Source: an uncultured Clostridia bacterium (lineage in GTDB: Bacteria; Bacillota; Clostridia; Lachnospirales; Anaerotignaceae). Taken from it: 64,000 bases of DNA. Shown one piece after another: positions 18,357 to 27,223 of the stretch. The stretch covers positions 1 to 64,000 of the forward strand of contig CALCGT010000023.1 in the NCBI GenBank assembly GCA_937901125.1, in the 5' to 3' direction. A program made the translations under genes and the position numbers. The notes beneath the pieces were generated by a model. It made no database searches, was not told where the DNA came from, and saw only the letters and a list, made by a program, of their open reading frames with translations. Positions within the stretch are counted from its first letter, which is position 1; the number at the start of each line of letters is the position of its first letter.

Positions 18357-20147
18357 TTAATCAATACTATAATTATAAGAAGCAACAGCTTCATACCCTG
18401 CCAGACCATCATCTACATTATATTTTGTTGTGATTTGCAAATAATGAATACCATTACGAACCATCTTACCTACAAGCTGCTCCGTAACTTCATAGTCGCT
18501 CCCTACTTCTGCGGCAGCCTCCAATTTTGCCTGTTCGATTGCTTCATCGGTAACAATAACCGGCTCGTCATTTTTAGCATCAAGAGCAGAAACATCGCCA
18601 TACTGTGACAAGCTAACCACTTCATTATTTTCGATAAGTGCAGAGTATCCATATCCCATATCATAATCATTTATATAGAGATTATATCTTACCTTATATA
18701 AGTTATCCCCTACATTTCTTACACTACTTATAAAATCTTTTTCATTAAATAATGCGTCCTGACTTCTAATATATTCTTCTAAATTTGCAAAATCGTTATT
18801 CTGGATATCTACTACAATCGTATTATCCAAATTCAATAGGTTATCCGAATTTGTTTGAATATTTCTCGGACCACTTAATCTTAACACGTTGCTCCTGTTT
18901 CCATAAAGATTCCAATCGAATACGCTACTATTTTCATATACTATTTCAAGTGCAGCGTCATCTGCGTATAAAGTTGCATCTAATACATTATACCCTCTAC
19001 GCAATCTATACATAAATTCTTCATTCCAAATAGTCAGAATTTCAGTATCAACTACGCCCTCCCAGCCGATGCTGGTTTCTACACCATGTCTCCATGCATA
19101 ACGGGCTAAATTATTAGATCCACTGCCTTCTGCTGTATGGCATCCCGAAAAAACCATCATTCTGATATCATCCAGAATGATATCTTCGAGACTGATATAT
19201 TCAGGTAGTCCTTCAGCCTCAATATCATCAGTTGTTCTGATAACTACGTAGTAATGATGATTTCTGTCCTGTACCAGACCATGATAATTAAAATACATCA
19301 GCCCCGGCAATCCATGTCCATGTAATGTCACTACAGAGGATGCAAGGGCATCATTACCACCCGGCAGTCTTGCAGTTAAAACATCATATGTAGGGATATA
19401 TGTCCAATAATTATTATAACCCATCTCGCCAAGCTCAGTCATGGCATTTTCTGCTTCATCTGTTGTATCAATACCCCCAGAGGTTCCTGGCATTTGGTAA
19501 TCTGTTCCTACACTATACGATGTTTCTGTAATTGTGTCATCCAACTCAAAACTCAGACGATATTCCTCTGTTTCATCATATCCATCAAAACTTTCAACCC
19601 TTACATAGTAGTCTACTCCTTGGGGTAACATAGGTATAAATATATTCGTTTGATCCTGCTCCACGCTGACTACTGTCAATCTCATCCGTATCAACGTCAT
19701 CGGAACCAAAAAAATACAAGCCATAGTCGCACTCGTCAGGAATATATTTGAGAGTTATTGTCAAATACCCAGATTCATCAAAATTAATTGCATAGTAATC
19801 AACATCGTCCTCATCGGAAATTGTTCCATAACAGCGATCATCGACAGTCACCCAGTCAGCCCTTCTAGGCGTATCGTTAGGTTCAACTTCGTCAAAAACA
19901 GAAAGTGGCTCAATAGAATCTTCTTCCACAGATACCTTCCGCAATTCATAAGGCACGAAACCATTTTCTTTATCACTTTTCATTTGACTGACAATTCCAT
20001 CAGCCCAAATTTCTAGTTCACTCAATGCCTCTTCATCAACACCGTCTTTTGCTGTTTTTCGACAATAGTTTCATCTTGGGCAAAAACACTTACGTTCACA
20101 CTAAACGTCATGACTCCTGTCAATGCCATAGCTAAAAATCGTTTCAT
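18357..20147 (-). pseudogene. Secreted PPC-domain and CHAT/caspase-fold protein, two frameshifts
   Basis: Reading starts at ATG 20147 (after AAGGAGGATAACT) with a signal peptide MKRFLAMALTGVMTFSV..VFA. A frameshift at about 20041-20065 moves to the frame of SELEIWADGIVSQ and a PPC-type beta domain (DEVEPNDTPRRADW...DDVDYYAINF). A second shift at about 19670-19690 leads into the rest of that domain (QGVDYYVRVESFDGYDETEEYRLSF). Then comes a clan-CD-like core: His in LHGHGLPG (19314-19322) and Cys in VFSGCHTAEGSG (codon 19140-19142), spaced and framed as in CHAT peptidases. About 210 residues without a recognised domain end the protein. Either a decayed gene or two assembly errors; the uniform quality of both halves leaves the second possible. 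Confidence 0.7.
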
Positions 20148-20246
20148 AGTTATCCTCCTTCCTTTACTACAGCAAATCTTGCTTTTTAGAAACACATCTT
20201 TGACTGTACTTTTTTACATCAATTCCTTTTTTACTGCATTTTTTTC

Positions 20247-20275
20247 ATTTTATGATAAATATTTCACGATGTCAA
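20247..20275 (-). promoter_or_regulatory. Promoter of the CHAT-fold/stalk operon
   Basis: Reverse strand TTGACA (20270-20275), 17-base spacer, TAAAAT (20247-20252), 100 bases upstream of the start codon. Confidence 0.75.
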
Positions 20276-20365
20276 TAAGAATACTATATAAATATCCACA
20301 ACCAAACGCGTTAGCTTTCACCATTTTTTAATCAATCTACCCAATTCTCCTTCTGTCGTATATAT

Positions 20366-20413
20366 GTGCATTTTGCACATAAAAATCCCCTTCGGGCATT
20401 TCGCCCGAAGGGG
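20366..20413 (-). terminator. Terminator of putP
   Basis: CCCCTTCGGGC-ATTTC-GCCCGAAGGGG (20387-20413) is followed on the reverse strand by ATTTTTATG. A second small palindrome ATGTGCATTTTGCACAT lies just beyond (20364-20380). Confidence 0.88.
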
Positions 20414-20444
20414 TATCTTTCCGCTTATAATTTTTTTCAGTTTC

Positions 20445-21977
20445 TTATAAAGAAGCCTTGACCTGCTCAAATTCCTCCTGAATCTCCTTGGAGGGTTCCG
20501 GTGTTGCCAGGCTGACGATCACGATAGCTACCAGTGCCAGCAGGAATGCAGGCAACAGTTCATAAATATCCCAGATACCGCCCATGGGACGAACCAGATA
20601 CTTCCAGACGAATATCATCACGCCCCCAACGATCATACCTGCCAGTGCGCCCTGTTTATTGGAACGTTTCCAGAACAGAGATGTCAGCACAACGGGGCCA
20701 AAGGTAGCACCGAAGCCTGCCCATGCGAAGGACACAATACGGAATACAGAGCTGTTAGGGTCTCTGGCGATAAATGCGCCGATCACAGCGATACCCAGTA
20801 CAGATGCTCTCGCCAGTGTCATGGCTGTTTTATGGGAGATATTTACCCCGAAAAAGCCGCGAATCAGGTTTTCGGAAAAGCTGGAGGATGCCGCCAAAAG
20901 CTGGGAATCCGCCGTGGACATGGTGGAGGCAAGGATGCCCGCCAGAATTATGCCGCCCATAATGGCAGCCAATGCGCCATACTGGCTCAGAAATTCGGAA
21001 ATCTTTACAATAATCGTTTCGGAGGAGGAGCCTTCCAGAAAGGGCAGAGCCCCTGCCGCTGTCATGGCATTGCCCACAACGCCAATGAAGACGGCAACGC
21101 CCATGGCGATGAATACCCATACGGTTGCGATTCTTCTGGAAAGTTTCAGTTTTTCTTTATCTTCGATGGCCATAAAACGCAGCAGGATATGGGGCATACC
21201 AAAGTAACCCAGCCCCCACGCCAATGTAGATACAATTGTCAGAAAACCATAAGGTGTTGTGGTGCCTTCGCCTACGGCATGGCTTGCTGTCAGGCTCAGA
21301 TAATCTACCATGGAGTTTGCATTTGCCGCTACAGCATCGATGCCGCCAGCAACGTGGATACCGAAGAAAACAACAACAATCAGTGCGATACTCATAACGA
21401 TGCTCTGGATCAGGTCTGTGGTGCTGGCTGCCAGGAAACCGCCCGTTGCAGTATATGCCACGATAACAATAGCACTGATGATCATGGCAGGCAGATAATC
21501 AATGGCGAAAATGCTGCTGAACAGCTTGCCGCAGGCCGCAAAACCAGATGCAGTATAGGGGATGAAGAAAACAATGATAAACAACGCCGCAATCCCCATC
21601 AGTACGTTTTTATCATCTCTGTATCTCAGGGAGAAGAAATCGGGCAGGGTGATGGCATTTACCTCATGGGTATAGGTACGAATGCGTTTTGCCACCATGA
21701 GCCAGTTGATATATGTACCGATGCCCAGACCGATGGCTGTCCATACAGGCTCTGCGATACCGGCAATATATGCCAGACCGGGCAGGCCCATCAGAAGCCA
21801 GCCGCTCATGTCGGATGCTTCCGCAGACATGGCTGTCACAAAGGGTCCCAGCTTTCTGCCGCCCAAATAGAAGTCGCCTACATTTTTATTTTTCTTAGAC
21901 CAATACACGCCGATGCCGACCATACCGCCCAGATAAACGATAATGGTGAGCATGATTAAAACTTTTGCTGATACCAT
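20445..21977 (-). CDS. putP: Sodium/proline symporter
   Basis: 510 residues with about 13 membrane helices of the SSS (LeuT-fold) family. The N-terminal segment GGMVGIGVYWSKKNKNVGDFYLGGRKLGP and SAEASDMSGWLLMGLPG (the Na+/proline site region of helix 2 in PutP) are typical, as is ATGGFLAASTTDLIQ and the ILASTMSTADSQLL motif of helix 9. It imports proline with Na+ across the cell membrane. The ATG at 21977 lies behind AGAGGTAAGG. It is monocistronic; proline may feed Stickland-type fermentation or osmoprotection. Confidence 0.96.
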   Translation of the reverse strand: MVSAKVLIMLTIIVYLGGMVGIGVYWSKKNKNVGDFYLGGRKLGPFVTAMSAEASDMSGWLLMGLPGLAYIAGIAEPVWTAIGLGIGTYINWLMVAKRIRTYTHEVNAITLPDFFSLRYRDDKNVLMGIAALFIIVFFIPYTASGFAACGKLFSSIFAIDYLPAMIISAIVIVAYTATGGFLAASTTDLIQSIVMSIALIVVVFFGIHVAGGIDAVAANANSMVDYLSLTASHAVGEGTTTPYGFLTIVSTLAWGLGYFGMPHILLRFMAIEDKEKLKLSRRIATVWVFIAMGVAVFIGVVGNAMTAAGALPFLEGSSSETIIVKISEFLSQYGALAAIMGGIILAGILASTMSTADSQLLAASSSFSENLIRGFFGVNISHKTAMTLARASVLGIAVIGAFIARDPNSSVFRIVSFAWAGFGATFGPVVLTSLFWKRSNKQGALAGMIVGGVMIFVWKYLVRPMGGIWDIYELLPAFLLALVAIVIVSLATPEPSKEIQEEFEQVKASL

Positions 21978-22111
21978 AATACCTTACCTCTCTTTTAAAA
22001 CGAAATTCAGCGGAAACCTTTTGTTTCCCTCTTCTGTTGAACAGTTTAACACAACTTTTACTAGAACGAAATACAGAATAAAGTCCGAATCAAATTCTAT
22101 ACGATTAAAAT

Positions 22112-22156
22112 AAAAAATAGCCAGAAATATCGAAATACCAATATTTTCTGACTATA
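22112..22156 (-). terminator. Terminator of the six-gene operon
   Basis: ATAGCCAGAAATAT (22117-22130) pairs with ATATTTTCTGACTAT (22141-22155), with one or two mismatches. The reverse strand continues TTTTTTATTTT. Confidence 0.7.
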
Positions 22157-22200
22157 CGATTTTTAGAACTTAAATTGGTTCGAAAAAAAATCTTTTTGTA

Positions 22201-22806
22201 TTATTTTTCGTCCGAAGCCCTTTTCGTCCGAAAACTGCCCAGAAAAACGGGCATCATGCTCTTGGCATACTGACAAAGGGAATAATCCCCATTGCTGATG
22301 CACCAGTCATAGATCAGTGCCCGTTCGCAAAGAGCATAGGCTTTTACGATCTCATTGACGGAAACATCTTCCCGCAGTTCGCCCTTTTTTTGCCCTTCCG
22401 TCACGATCTGCCGCAGCAGCTTATAGTAAACACGGTTGTGGTCCAGAAGGTGCTTTTCCCCTGCCGTCACCAGCTGAGAGGAATACATTCTTGCCACCAG
22501 ATCCAGAGAAACACTGTTGTCGATCATCAAAAACAGCTCCTGATTCAGATACATCAACTGGTCGAAGCTGTCCATATTCACATCCAGCGTAGGGATCAGC
22601 TCCTGATATTTGTCGTCAAACAGATCGGAAAGGGAGCTGAGCAAGGCATCCTTTCCGCTGAAATAATGATAAAAAGAGCCCTTGGAGGTGCCGGATTCTT
22701 CCACGATTTCTTCTACCGTGGTGTCATCATAGCCATTTTCATAAAACAGCTTCCACGCCGCCGAAACGATGCGGCTCTTGGTGTTTCGGGTATTTTTCTT
22801 CGCCAA
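22201..22806 (-). CDS. TetR/AcrR-family transcriptional regulator
   Basis: 201 residues. The N-terminal DNA-binding domain has SRIVSAAWKLFYENGYDDTTVEEIVEESGTSKGSFYHYFSGKDAL across residues 11-55, the classic TetR helix-turn-helix, followed by an all-helical ligand-binding domain of unknown specificity. The start is TTG at 22806 (reads MAKKNTRN), 6 bases after GGAGGAG; there is no competing ATG. It begins 16 bases after the CARF nuclease gene, so it is the last gene of that operon. Its target is not known; it could regulate the operon or the divergent-side putP. Confidence 0.93.
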   Translation of the reverse strand: MAKKNTRNTKSRIVSAAWKLFYENGYDDTTVEEIVEESGTSKGSFYHYFSGKDALLSSLSDLFDDKYQELIPTLDVNMDSFDQLMYLNQELFLMIDNSVSLDLVARMYSSQLVTAGEKHLLDHNRVYYKLLRQIVTEGQKKGELREDVSVNEIVKAYALCERALIYDWCISNGDYSLCQYAKSMMPVFLGSFRTKRASDEK

Positions 22807-22821
22807 GGCGCTCTCCTCCTC

Positions 22822-24021
22822 TTATACTTTCTTCCATTTCAGGTTTACCAAGTCATGCTCTCGAATGGTTCTGACCAGCCGTTCCCGGAAATCCGCCGCC
22901 AGAATATCTCTTTCGTCCAGCATTTCCAGCCCCAGTTCCTTACAGCGTTCATAAGTACCTGTCTTTTCCTGTTTTTCTTTGCTGTATGTAACAATAAGAC
23001 CCTTGGAAAACCAACCGCCCAATCGTTTTTTTGCCACAAGCAATTCATTCAGGGCCGCTGTATCCGCATCCCGCAGCTTGCAGGAAATGAACACCGGCAG
23101 GGAATCATCCATCAGCATCACATCGATCTCGTTTCCGCCGATCTTCAAGCCATCATAGGCATCCCAATCGATCATGGTACCCAGCTTTACATCGTCGAAT
23201 ACGCCGCTGCCGGCTGCTGCCACGTAAACATACAGCTCCAGCCATACGCCGTAGCTGATGCCATATTGCTTATCTTCCATAGAACAAAAATCAAACTGTA
23301 TCCAAATATCCTCCAGTTCCAGGTTTTCGATAAACCCATTTTCCTGAAACTCCATCAAAACCCCATCATCGGGGGCAACGGGTCTGCCATTCTTCATGTG
23401 GATATCCCTAGGGCTTTCCATATGCAGCTCGTGGGGCAATCCCCTTGCCGCCACTGTCTGCAGCCAACTGCAGGTGCTTTTCCATTCTTTCAGGTGGCGG
23501 AACAGATATTTCGCCAATTTATTGATAGGCTCATATTTTTCCGGCTGAGGGGGGCGATGGGATTCTCCCATAAAGCAGGCCCCCTTTGCATCGATAAAAT
23601 TTTCCAGAGTCAAAGTCAACGTATCAGCCACCTTTTCGTCAGTTTCGATATCGGTGATACAGCGTTTCACCAAGTCCGTATGCACCATACGGGTGCCCGT
23701 TTCCATACCTGCCCTATAGCCGGCGATCATCATCAATTCACTGCCGCCGGTCAGCTCCAGCGTACAGTTTTCCCCGCCATAGCGTTCTATCACCCGACAG
23801 GTGGCCGTTCGCAGCTTTTCCACGGAGCTGATATCCACGGGATAATGCTCCACGATGATATGGGGCAGGCTTTTTTGAAAGCAAGTGATGAGGGAACGGA
23901 ACACACTCATATCCTCCATCCCTCTGTCATACAGATAGATCACCTTATCGGGCTGCAGCGTCAAGGGTGCCACGATATTTTTCAAAACATCCTTATCATA
24001 ATATTCGATCAAAACCTTCAT
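22822..24021 (-). CDS. Card1-like CARF-domain nuclease (DUF1887 family)
   Basis: 399 residues. The N-terminal Rossmann-like domain carries LTGGSELMMIAGY (residues 90-102), matching the TGG-(T/S)-(K/E)-LM ligand loop of CARF domains that sense cyclic oligoadenylates. A middle domain follows, then a PD-(D/E)xK-type nuclease: Glu262 in WLELYV, Asp300 in GGNEIDVMLMDD and Lys315 in VFISCKLRDAD. Position 313 is Ser where the motif usually has Glu, so activity is open. Known DUF1887 proteins (Card1, Can2 relatives) cleave DNA or RNA when a type III CRISPR signal is present, but no CRISPR or cas gene lies here. I start at ATG 24021 (MKVLIEYY); a start at 24048 is possible. Confidence 0.8.
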   Translation of the reverse strand: MKVLIEYYDKDVLKNIVAPLTLQPDKVIYLYDRGMEDMSVFRSLITCFQKSLPHIIVEHYPVDISSVEKLRTATCRVIERYGGENCTLELTGGSELMMIAGYRAGMETGTRMVHTDLVKRCITDIETDEKVADTLTLTLENFIDAKGACFMGESHRPPQPEKYEPINKLAKYLFRHLKEWKSTCSWLQTVAARGLPHELHMESPRDIHMKNGRPVAPDDGVLMEFQENGFIENLELEDIWIQFDFCSMEDKQYGISYGVWLELYVYVAAAGSGVFDDVKLGTMIDWDAYDGLKIGGNEIDVMLMDDSLPVFISCKLRDADTAALNELLVAKKRLGGWFSKGLIVTYSKEKQEKTGTYERCKELGLEMLDERDILAADFRERLVRTIREHDLVNLKWKKV

Positions 24022-24052
24022 TGGGAGCGTTCCCCCTTTCGGCCTCATTTTC

Positions 24053-24451
24053 TTATTCTTCTACGATGGTCTCTTCTTCAAATTTCACTTCTTCTTTGGG
24101 TTCTGCGTTTTTGTTTCTACCTGTAAAAACAGAACCAAAGTTCAGCTTATTCACCACACCGGGCGCCATATCGATCAGCTTTGTCAGGGCATCTTGATTC
24201 TTCACGTTGATGAGCTGTGTGCCGTCAGGGTGGATCATCAGAATGGCAGAGGGTGTGATCTTTGCCCCCATACCGCCGGCAGCGTTTACGCTTTCCTTTG
24301 CGCCAACCCCTGCGCCCACTGCCACTTCGATCAGGGGCAGCAATGTCAGATCACCGATCACGATGGCTTCCCCTACCACTGTTTTTGTGGAAACCAGATC
24401 ATCTACTTTATGAAATAATACATCTACCGCTTCATTGAAATCCTTACTCAT
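24053..24451 (-). CDS. ytfJ: GerW/YtfJ-family sporulation protein
   Basis: 132 residues. The family core is clear: VGEAIVIGDLTLLPLIEVAVGAGVG (N-terminal), then a Gly/Ala-rich stretch GAGVGAKESVNAAGGMGAKITPSA and ILMIHPDGTQLINV. The Bacillus homologue is a forespore protein needed for full germination with some nutrients. The acidic tail (EEVKFEEETIVEE) is variable in the family. Its ATG overlaps the end of the DUF2953 gene by 4 bases, as is usual in Clostridia where DUF2953 and YtfJ genes are neighbours. The ribosome site is weak (GGTAAG), consistent with translational coupling. Confidence 0.92.
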   Translation of the reverse strand: MSKDFNEAVDVLFHKVDDLVSTKTVVGEAIVIGDLTLLPLIEVAVGAGVGAKESVNAAGGMGAKITPSAILMIHPDGTQLINVKNQDALTKLIDMAPGVVNKLNFGSVFTGRNKNAEPKEEVKFEEETIVEE

Positions 24452-25515
24452 ATCGTCTTACCGCATCCTTTCATCTTCTCTGTCTGATTCTCAGTCTTTT
24501 TTCTCAGAAATTGAATCGTTTTCCAAATTGCTTTGCGCACGGGCTTTGTCAAACCAAAGGCAAGTACCGCCCATAGCAGTTTGCCCAGTACGATTTTTCC
24601 TTTGACCCGAACTTCTATCTCCTCTGCCGCGGCTTTGGTGAAGTCCCCTTTGATCTGTATATCATTGCCGAATTTCGCCGTCAGCACTCCCGCCAGTGCC
24701 AGCACATAGCCTGTGGTGGTGGGGTCGCCGGTGCCGATGGTGCCCTTGATGAATAAATTGCCGGGCAGAATGCCCTTCATCAGCCGCTTCAGCAGTTTTC
24801 CCAGTGCTTTGAAAATCTCTTTTTTCTCCTCGATGCGCCAAAGCTCCTCCACAATGGGGGGAATTTTTTCTTTCGTTCTCCCCCGGGCTTCGTCCCCTGT
24901 AAAGAAGGCCTCGTCCTCATCCCATTCCAATTGGATATCCATATCCTCCGCAGGAGGTTTTTCTTCAATCTCGGAAAGCTTCACCCGGCGGACGGTTTTC
25001 GGCTGCTTCTGTGCCATCCGCTGCCGCTTCACCTCGGGCTGTTCCGGGGTTTTTTCTTCCTCTTTTTTCTCAGCCATAAGTGGTTCTTCTTCTTTCTCAA
25101 CTCTGGGCGGTTGGGCTTTTTCCTCTTCCACAGGTTTTCCTGCCTGTTTCGGCGTGGTTTTTTCCGCTGCCTGTAGGTCGGGTTTTAATTCTTCTTTTTT
25201 GGGTGCTTTTTTCTTTTGTTTCGGTTTCCTTTCTTTTTTCTCCTTGGGTTCCCCGCCCATAAGGGTGAACCACAGCACTTTGACCTTCAATTGCAGCGAT
25301 TCTGCCGGGATATATCCGCCATGGATCTTGACTGCCCCGAATAACCAAGACACGCCAAAAGAACCGCTCAGTTCTGCCTTCTGTTCCCCTGCCAACTGAT
25401 AGCGTATGGGCGAAAACAGCACCACAAGTACGATCAGCAGGAGAAGCAGCAGCAGTGCTAGCAGCACGATGCCGATCCCTTTTAAAATTCCCAGCAAAAT
25501 CAGTAAAACCTTCAT
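24448..25515 (-). CDS. DUF2953-domain membrane protein
   Basis: 355 residues. One N-terminal hydrophobic helix (residues 5-33, IGIVLLALLLLLLLIVLVVLF) is followed by FSPIRYQLAGE, the usual opening of DUF2953 proteins. The middle (about 85-215) is a charged, low-complexity Lys/Glu/Pro linker unlike typical members and probably disordered. The conserved C-terminal part reads ILPGNLFIKGTIGTGDPTTTGYVLALAGVL and KGKIVLGKLLWAVLAF. Function unknown; the gene is regularly next to ytfJ and is thought to act in sporulation. It lies 12 bases after DUF1461. Confidence 0.85.
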   Translation of the reverse strand: MKVLLILLGILKGIGIVLLALLLLLLLIVLVVLFSPIRYQLAGEQKAELSGSFGVSWLFGAVKIHGGYIPAESLQLKVKVLWFTLMGGEPKEKKERKPKQKKKAPKKEELKPDLQAAEKTTPKQAGKPVEEEKAQPPRVEKEEEPLMAEKKEEEKTPEQPEVKRQRMAQKQPKTVRRVKLSEIEEKPPAEDMDIQLEWDEDEAFFTGDEARGRTKEKIPPIVEELWRIEEKKEIFKALGKLLKRLMKGILPGNLFIKGTIGTGDPTTTGYVLALAGVLTAKFGNDIQIKGDFTKAAAEEIEVRVKGKIVLGKLLWAVLAFGLTKPVRKAIWKTIQFLRKKTENQTEKMKGCGKTI

Positions 25516-25527
25516 AACAACATTCCT

Positions 25528-26205
25528 TTATTTCTGCGCCTTTCTCCGCAGCAGCCCCGCTCCCAGCCAGAGGATAAAGCTAACTGCAAGAAACAAGGCC
25601 GCAATCCGATAGGCCGTATCGCGAAAAAAGCCTTCGGGCACAATATTGATGAGCAGATCCGTTTCCGGATCCAAGTACCAATCCATATTATCAAAAAAGA
25701 GCAGATGAAAATACGTAAAATACTTCGTAAAATCCAACGAGACCAGCAAAGCCAGCCCTGCCATGCCGCCAATGAAAAGCCCAATGCCCCATTGCAGCAT
25801 CCGCAGCAGCAGCTCCCCCTGCTTTTTCAGAAGCAGAACCGCCACCGACATAACCACGAGGATCACCGCCCCACGGCGCAGCTGCACGGCACCAAAAAAC
25901 AGCCCCTGTACATCTACCATGTGGCGTTTTTCCTTTTCGTTGAAGAACTCCCGCTCTTCCCCGTTTACGACAGTATTTACCACCAAGTCAGCTCTGTTAC
26001 CCCGAAGATAAGCCATCATTTCATCGGTGACGAAAAGCAGGTCATCCATTTCCATGGAAACCTCCTCCAACACACGATATTTCGTATATTCCTTTTCAAA
26101 ATAGTCATCATTCCAATAGACCACAGCCTCTACCGACGTGATGAGCAACACAGCCATCAGACAGAAAGCGACCATCAGCCCCAAGACATGATACAAAGCC
26201 TTCAT
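25528..26205 (-). CDS. DUF1461 (TIGR01906-type) integral membrane protein
   Basis: 225 residues with about four membrane helices: 5-28, 104-127, 133-156 and 198-219. Between the first two lies an extracellular domain containing NDDYFEKEYTKY and NEKEKRHMVDVQGLF, and a second loop FDNMDWYLDPETDLLINIVPEGFF; both are hallmarks of this family. Function unknown. The ATG at 26205 follows AGGTGG. It is the second gene of the operon, 12 bases after the unknown first gene. Confidence 0.85.
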   Translation of the reverse strand: MKALYHVLGLMVAFCLMAVLLITSVEAVVYWNDDYFEKEYTKYRVLEEVSMEMDDLLFVTDEMMAYLRGNRADLVVNTVVNGEEREFFNEKEKRHMVDVQGLFFGAVQLRRGAVILVVMSVAVLLLKKQGELLLRMLQWGIGLFIGGMAGLALLVSLDFTKYFTYFHLLFFDNMDWYLDPETDLLINIVPEGFFRDTAYRIAALFLAVSFILWLGAGLLRRKAQK

Positions 26206-26217
26206 TTTTCCACCTAA

Positions 26218-26517
26218 TCAGAACAATTCCTTCGGATTTCCGGGGTTTCGTCCGTTTTTCTGGGTTTCTTCCGCCATGAAAACCAGCAGATCCACCGCCT
26301 CCCGCCTGCCCATGGCGATGCCTGCAATCTTTGCAGGGCGGTTTTTGTTCCGCTCATGAAACAGTTCATGGGAAGATAAGATCTCCAGACGGTTTTTGTC
26401 CTCGAAATAGACGATGCAGTGCAAATGCAGCACAGGAATGCCCCGTCGCAGACTGTATACGATCGTTTCCAGATCCGTCACATTGCCGCCAACGAATAAA
26501 TCATCAATAAGTTCCAT
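26218..26517 (-). CDS. Conserved-looking hypothetical protein, first gene of operon
   Basis: 99 residues, soluble. It opens MELIDDLFVGGNVTDLETIVYSLRRGIPVLHLHCIVYF, with a mixed alpha/beta pattern and two closely spaced His residues (HLHC) plus SSHELFHE; a basic middle (ERNKNRPAKIAGIAMGRREAVDLLVF) follows. I do not recognise a family. I chose the ATG at 26517 over a start 108 bases upstream because AAAGGGG lies just before it and a TATACT promoter box (26571-26576, with TGG in front) would otherwise fall inside the coding part. Confidence 0.65.
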   Translation of the reverse strand: MELIDDLFVGGNVTDLETIVYSLRRGIPVLHLHCIVYFEDKNRLEILSSHELFHERNKNRPAKIAGIAMGRREAVDLLVFMAEETQKNGRNPGNPKELF

Positions 26518-26570
26518 ATTGCTGCAGCCCCTTTCATCCAGTTTCCGAAAAATACCTATAGTTATTGAAA

Positions 26571-26579
26571 AGTATACCA
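26571..26579 (-). promoter_or_regulatory. Possible extended -10 promoter of the six-gene operon
   Basis: Reverse strand TGGTATACT (26571-26579) gives an extended -10; the -35 is weak (TATCTT at 17 bases). It lies about 55 bases upstream of the first gene. Confidence 0.45.
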
Positions 26580-26631
26580 TAAATTCCAAAAGGAAGATAT
26601 AGAAATTGCAAAATCCTTTTTCCATTCTATG

Positions 26632-26666
26632 GCAAAAGGCTGCCCCTTTCGGACAGCCCTTTGCTT
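26632..26666 (-). terminator. Probable terminator after the small TauE-linked gene
   Basis: Reverse strand AAAGGGCTG...CAGCCTTTT forms a stem of about 8 pairs with an 11-base loop (CAAAAGGCTG at 26633-26642; CAGCCCTTTG at 26654-26663). The T tract is short. Confidence 0.55.
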
Positions 26667-26670
26667 TCCA

Positions 26671-26847
26671 TTATAATTTTGCCAGTGCCGTTTCCAGCTC
26701 ATTCAGCCGATCGATGGGATACATCCGCAGCAGCTCCTTATACTGGGTGGTGCTGAGCCCCGGTGTTTCCGTATAAATGGCGATTTTTTCTGCCACATCT
26801 GCCTGGGCAAATTTCAGCTTCAGCTTGATGAAATCATCCTTTTGCAT
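26671..26847 (-). CDS. Small protein, 58 residues, overlapping the TauE/SafE gene
   Basis: ATG at 26847 after AGGAGAG, ending TAA at 26671-26673. The frame encodes MQKDDFIKLKLKFAQADVAEK...TTQYKELLRMYPIDRLNELETALAKL, a soluble, mostly helical protein. Its start overlaps the end of the upstream TauE/SafE half gene by 14 bases, as in a translationally coupled operon. The helical pattern and the codon choice support a real gene. No family recognised. Confidence 0.7.
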   Translation of the reverse strand: MQKDDFIKLKLKFAQADVAEKIAIYTETPGLSTTQYKELLRMYPIDRLNELETALAKL

Positions 26848-27223
26848 TTGTTTTCTCTCCTTTTTTCGTTTTTTTCTTTTTGAAAATCTCGCTTAAGCCC
26901 ATCAAAAACAAAAAGCCACCAAATATTTTCTTTAAAATTTCCGATTCCAGAGACACCGCCAGAAAAGCCCCTGCTGCTGCCCCTGCTAAGCCCATCAGGG
27001 CAAGGGGCTTGGCCGTTTCCCAGGAAAGGTTCCCTTTTTTCTGGTGGGTGATAAGGGCCGTGATGGCAGTGGGGATAAAATAGATCAGATTCACGCCTTG
27101 AGCCTGATGCTGGTCGATTCCAGTCAAAAACAGCAGGGCAGGAATGAGAATCGTCCCCCCGCCAATGCCCATGCCGCTGATGATACCGGAAAAAAAGCCG
27201 ATGGCCGCCACACCCCACATCAT
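26834..27223 (-). CDS. TauE/SafE-family permease, C-terminal half protein
   Basis: 129 residues with about four membrane helices. The repeat signature of TauE/SafE (DUF81) is at the start: GFFSGIISGMGIGGGTILIPALLF, followed by GVNLIYFIPTAITALITHQKKGNL. It ends in a basic tail (KKKKTKKGEKTNAKG). Full-length family members have about 250 residues made of two such repeats; here each repeat is a separate gene, overlapping by ATGA. The pair probably assembles into one anion exporter (sulfite, sulfonate or other organic anion). Confidence 0.88.
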   Translation of the reverse strand: MMWGVAAIGFFSGIISGMGIGGGTILIPALLFLTGIDQHQAQGVNLIYFIPTAITALITHQKKGNLSWETAKPLALMGLAGAAAGAFLAVSLESEILKKIFGGFLFLMGLSEIFKKKKTKKGEKTNAKG

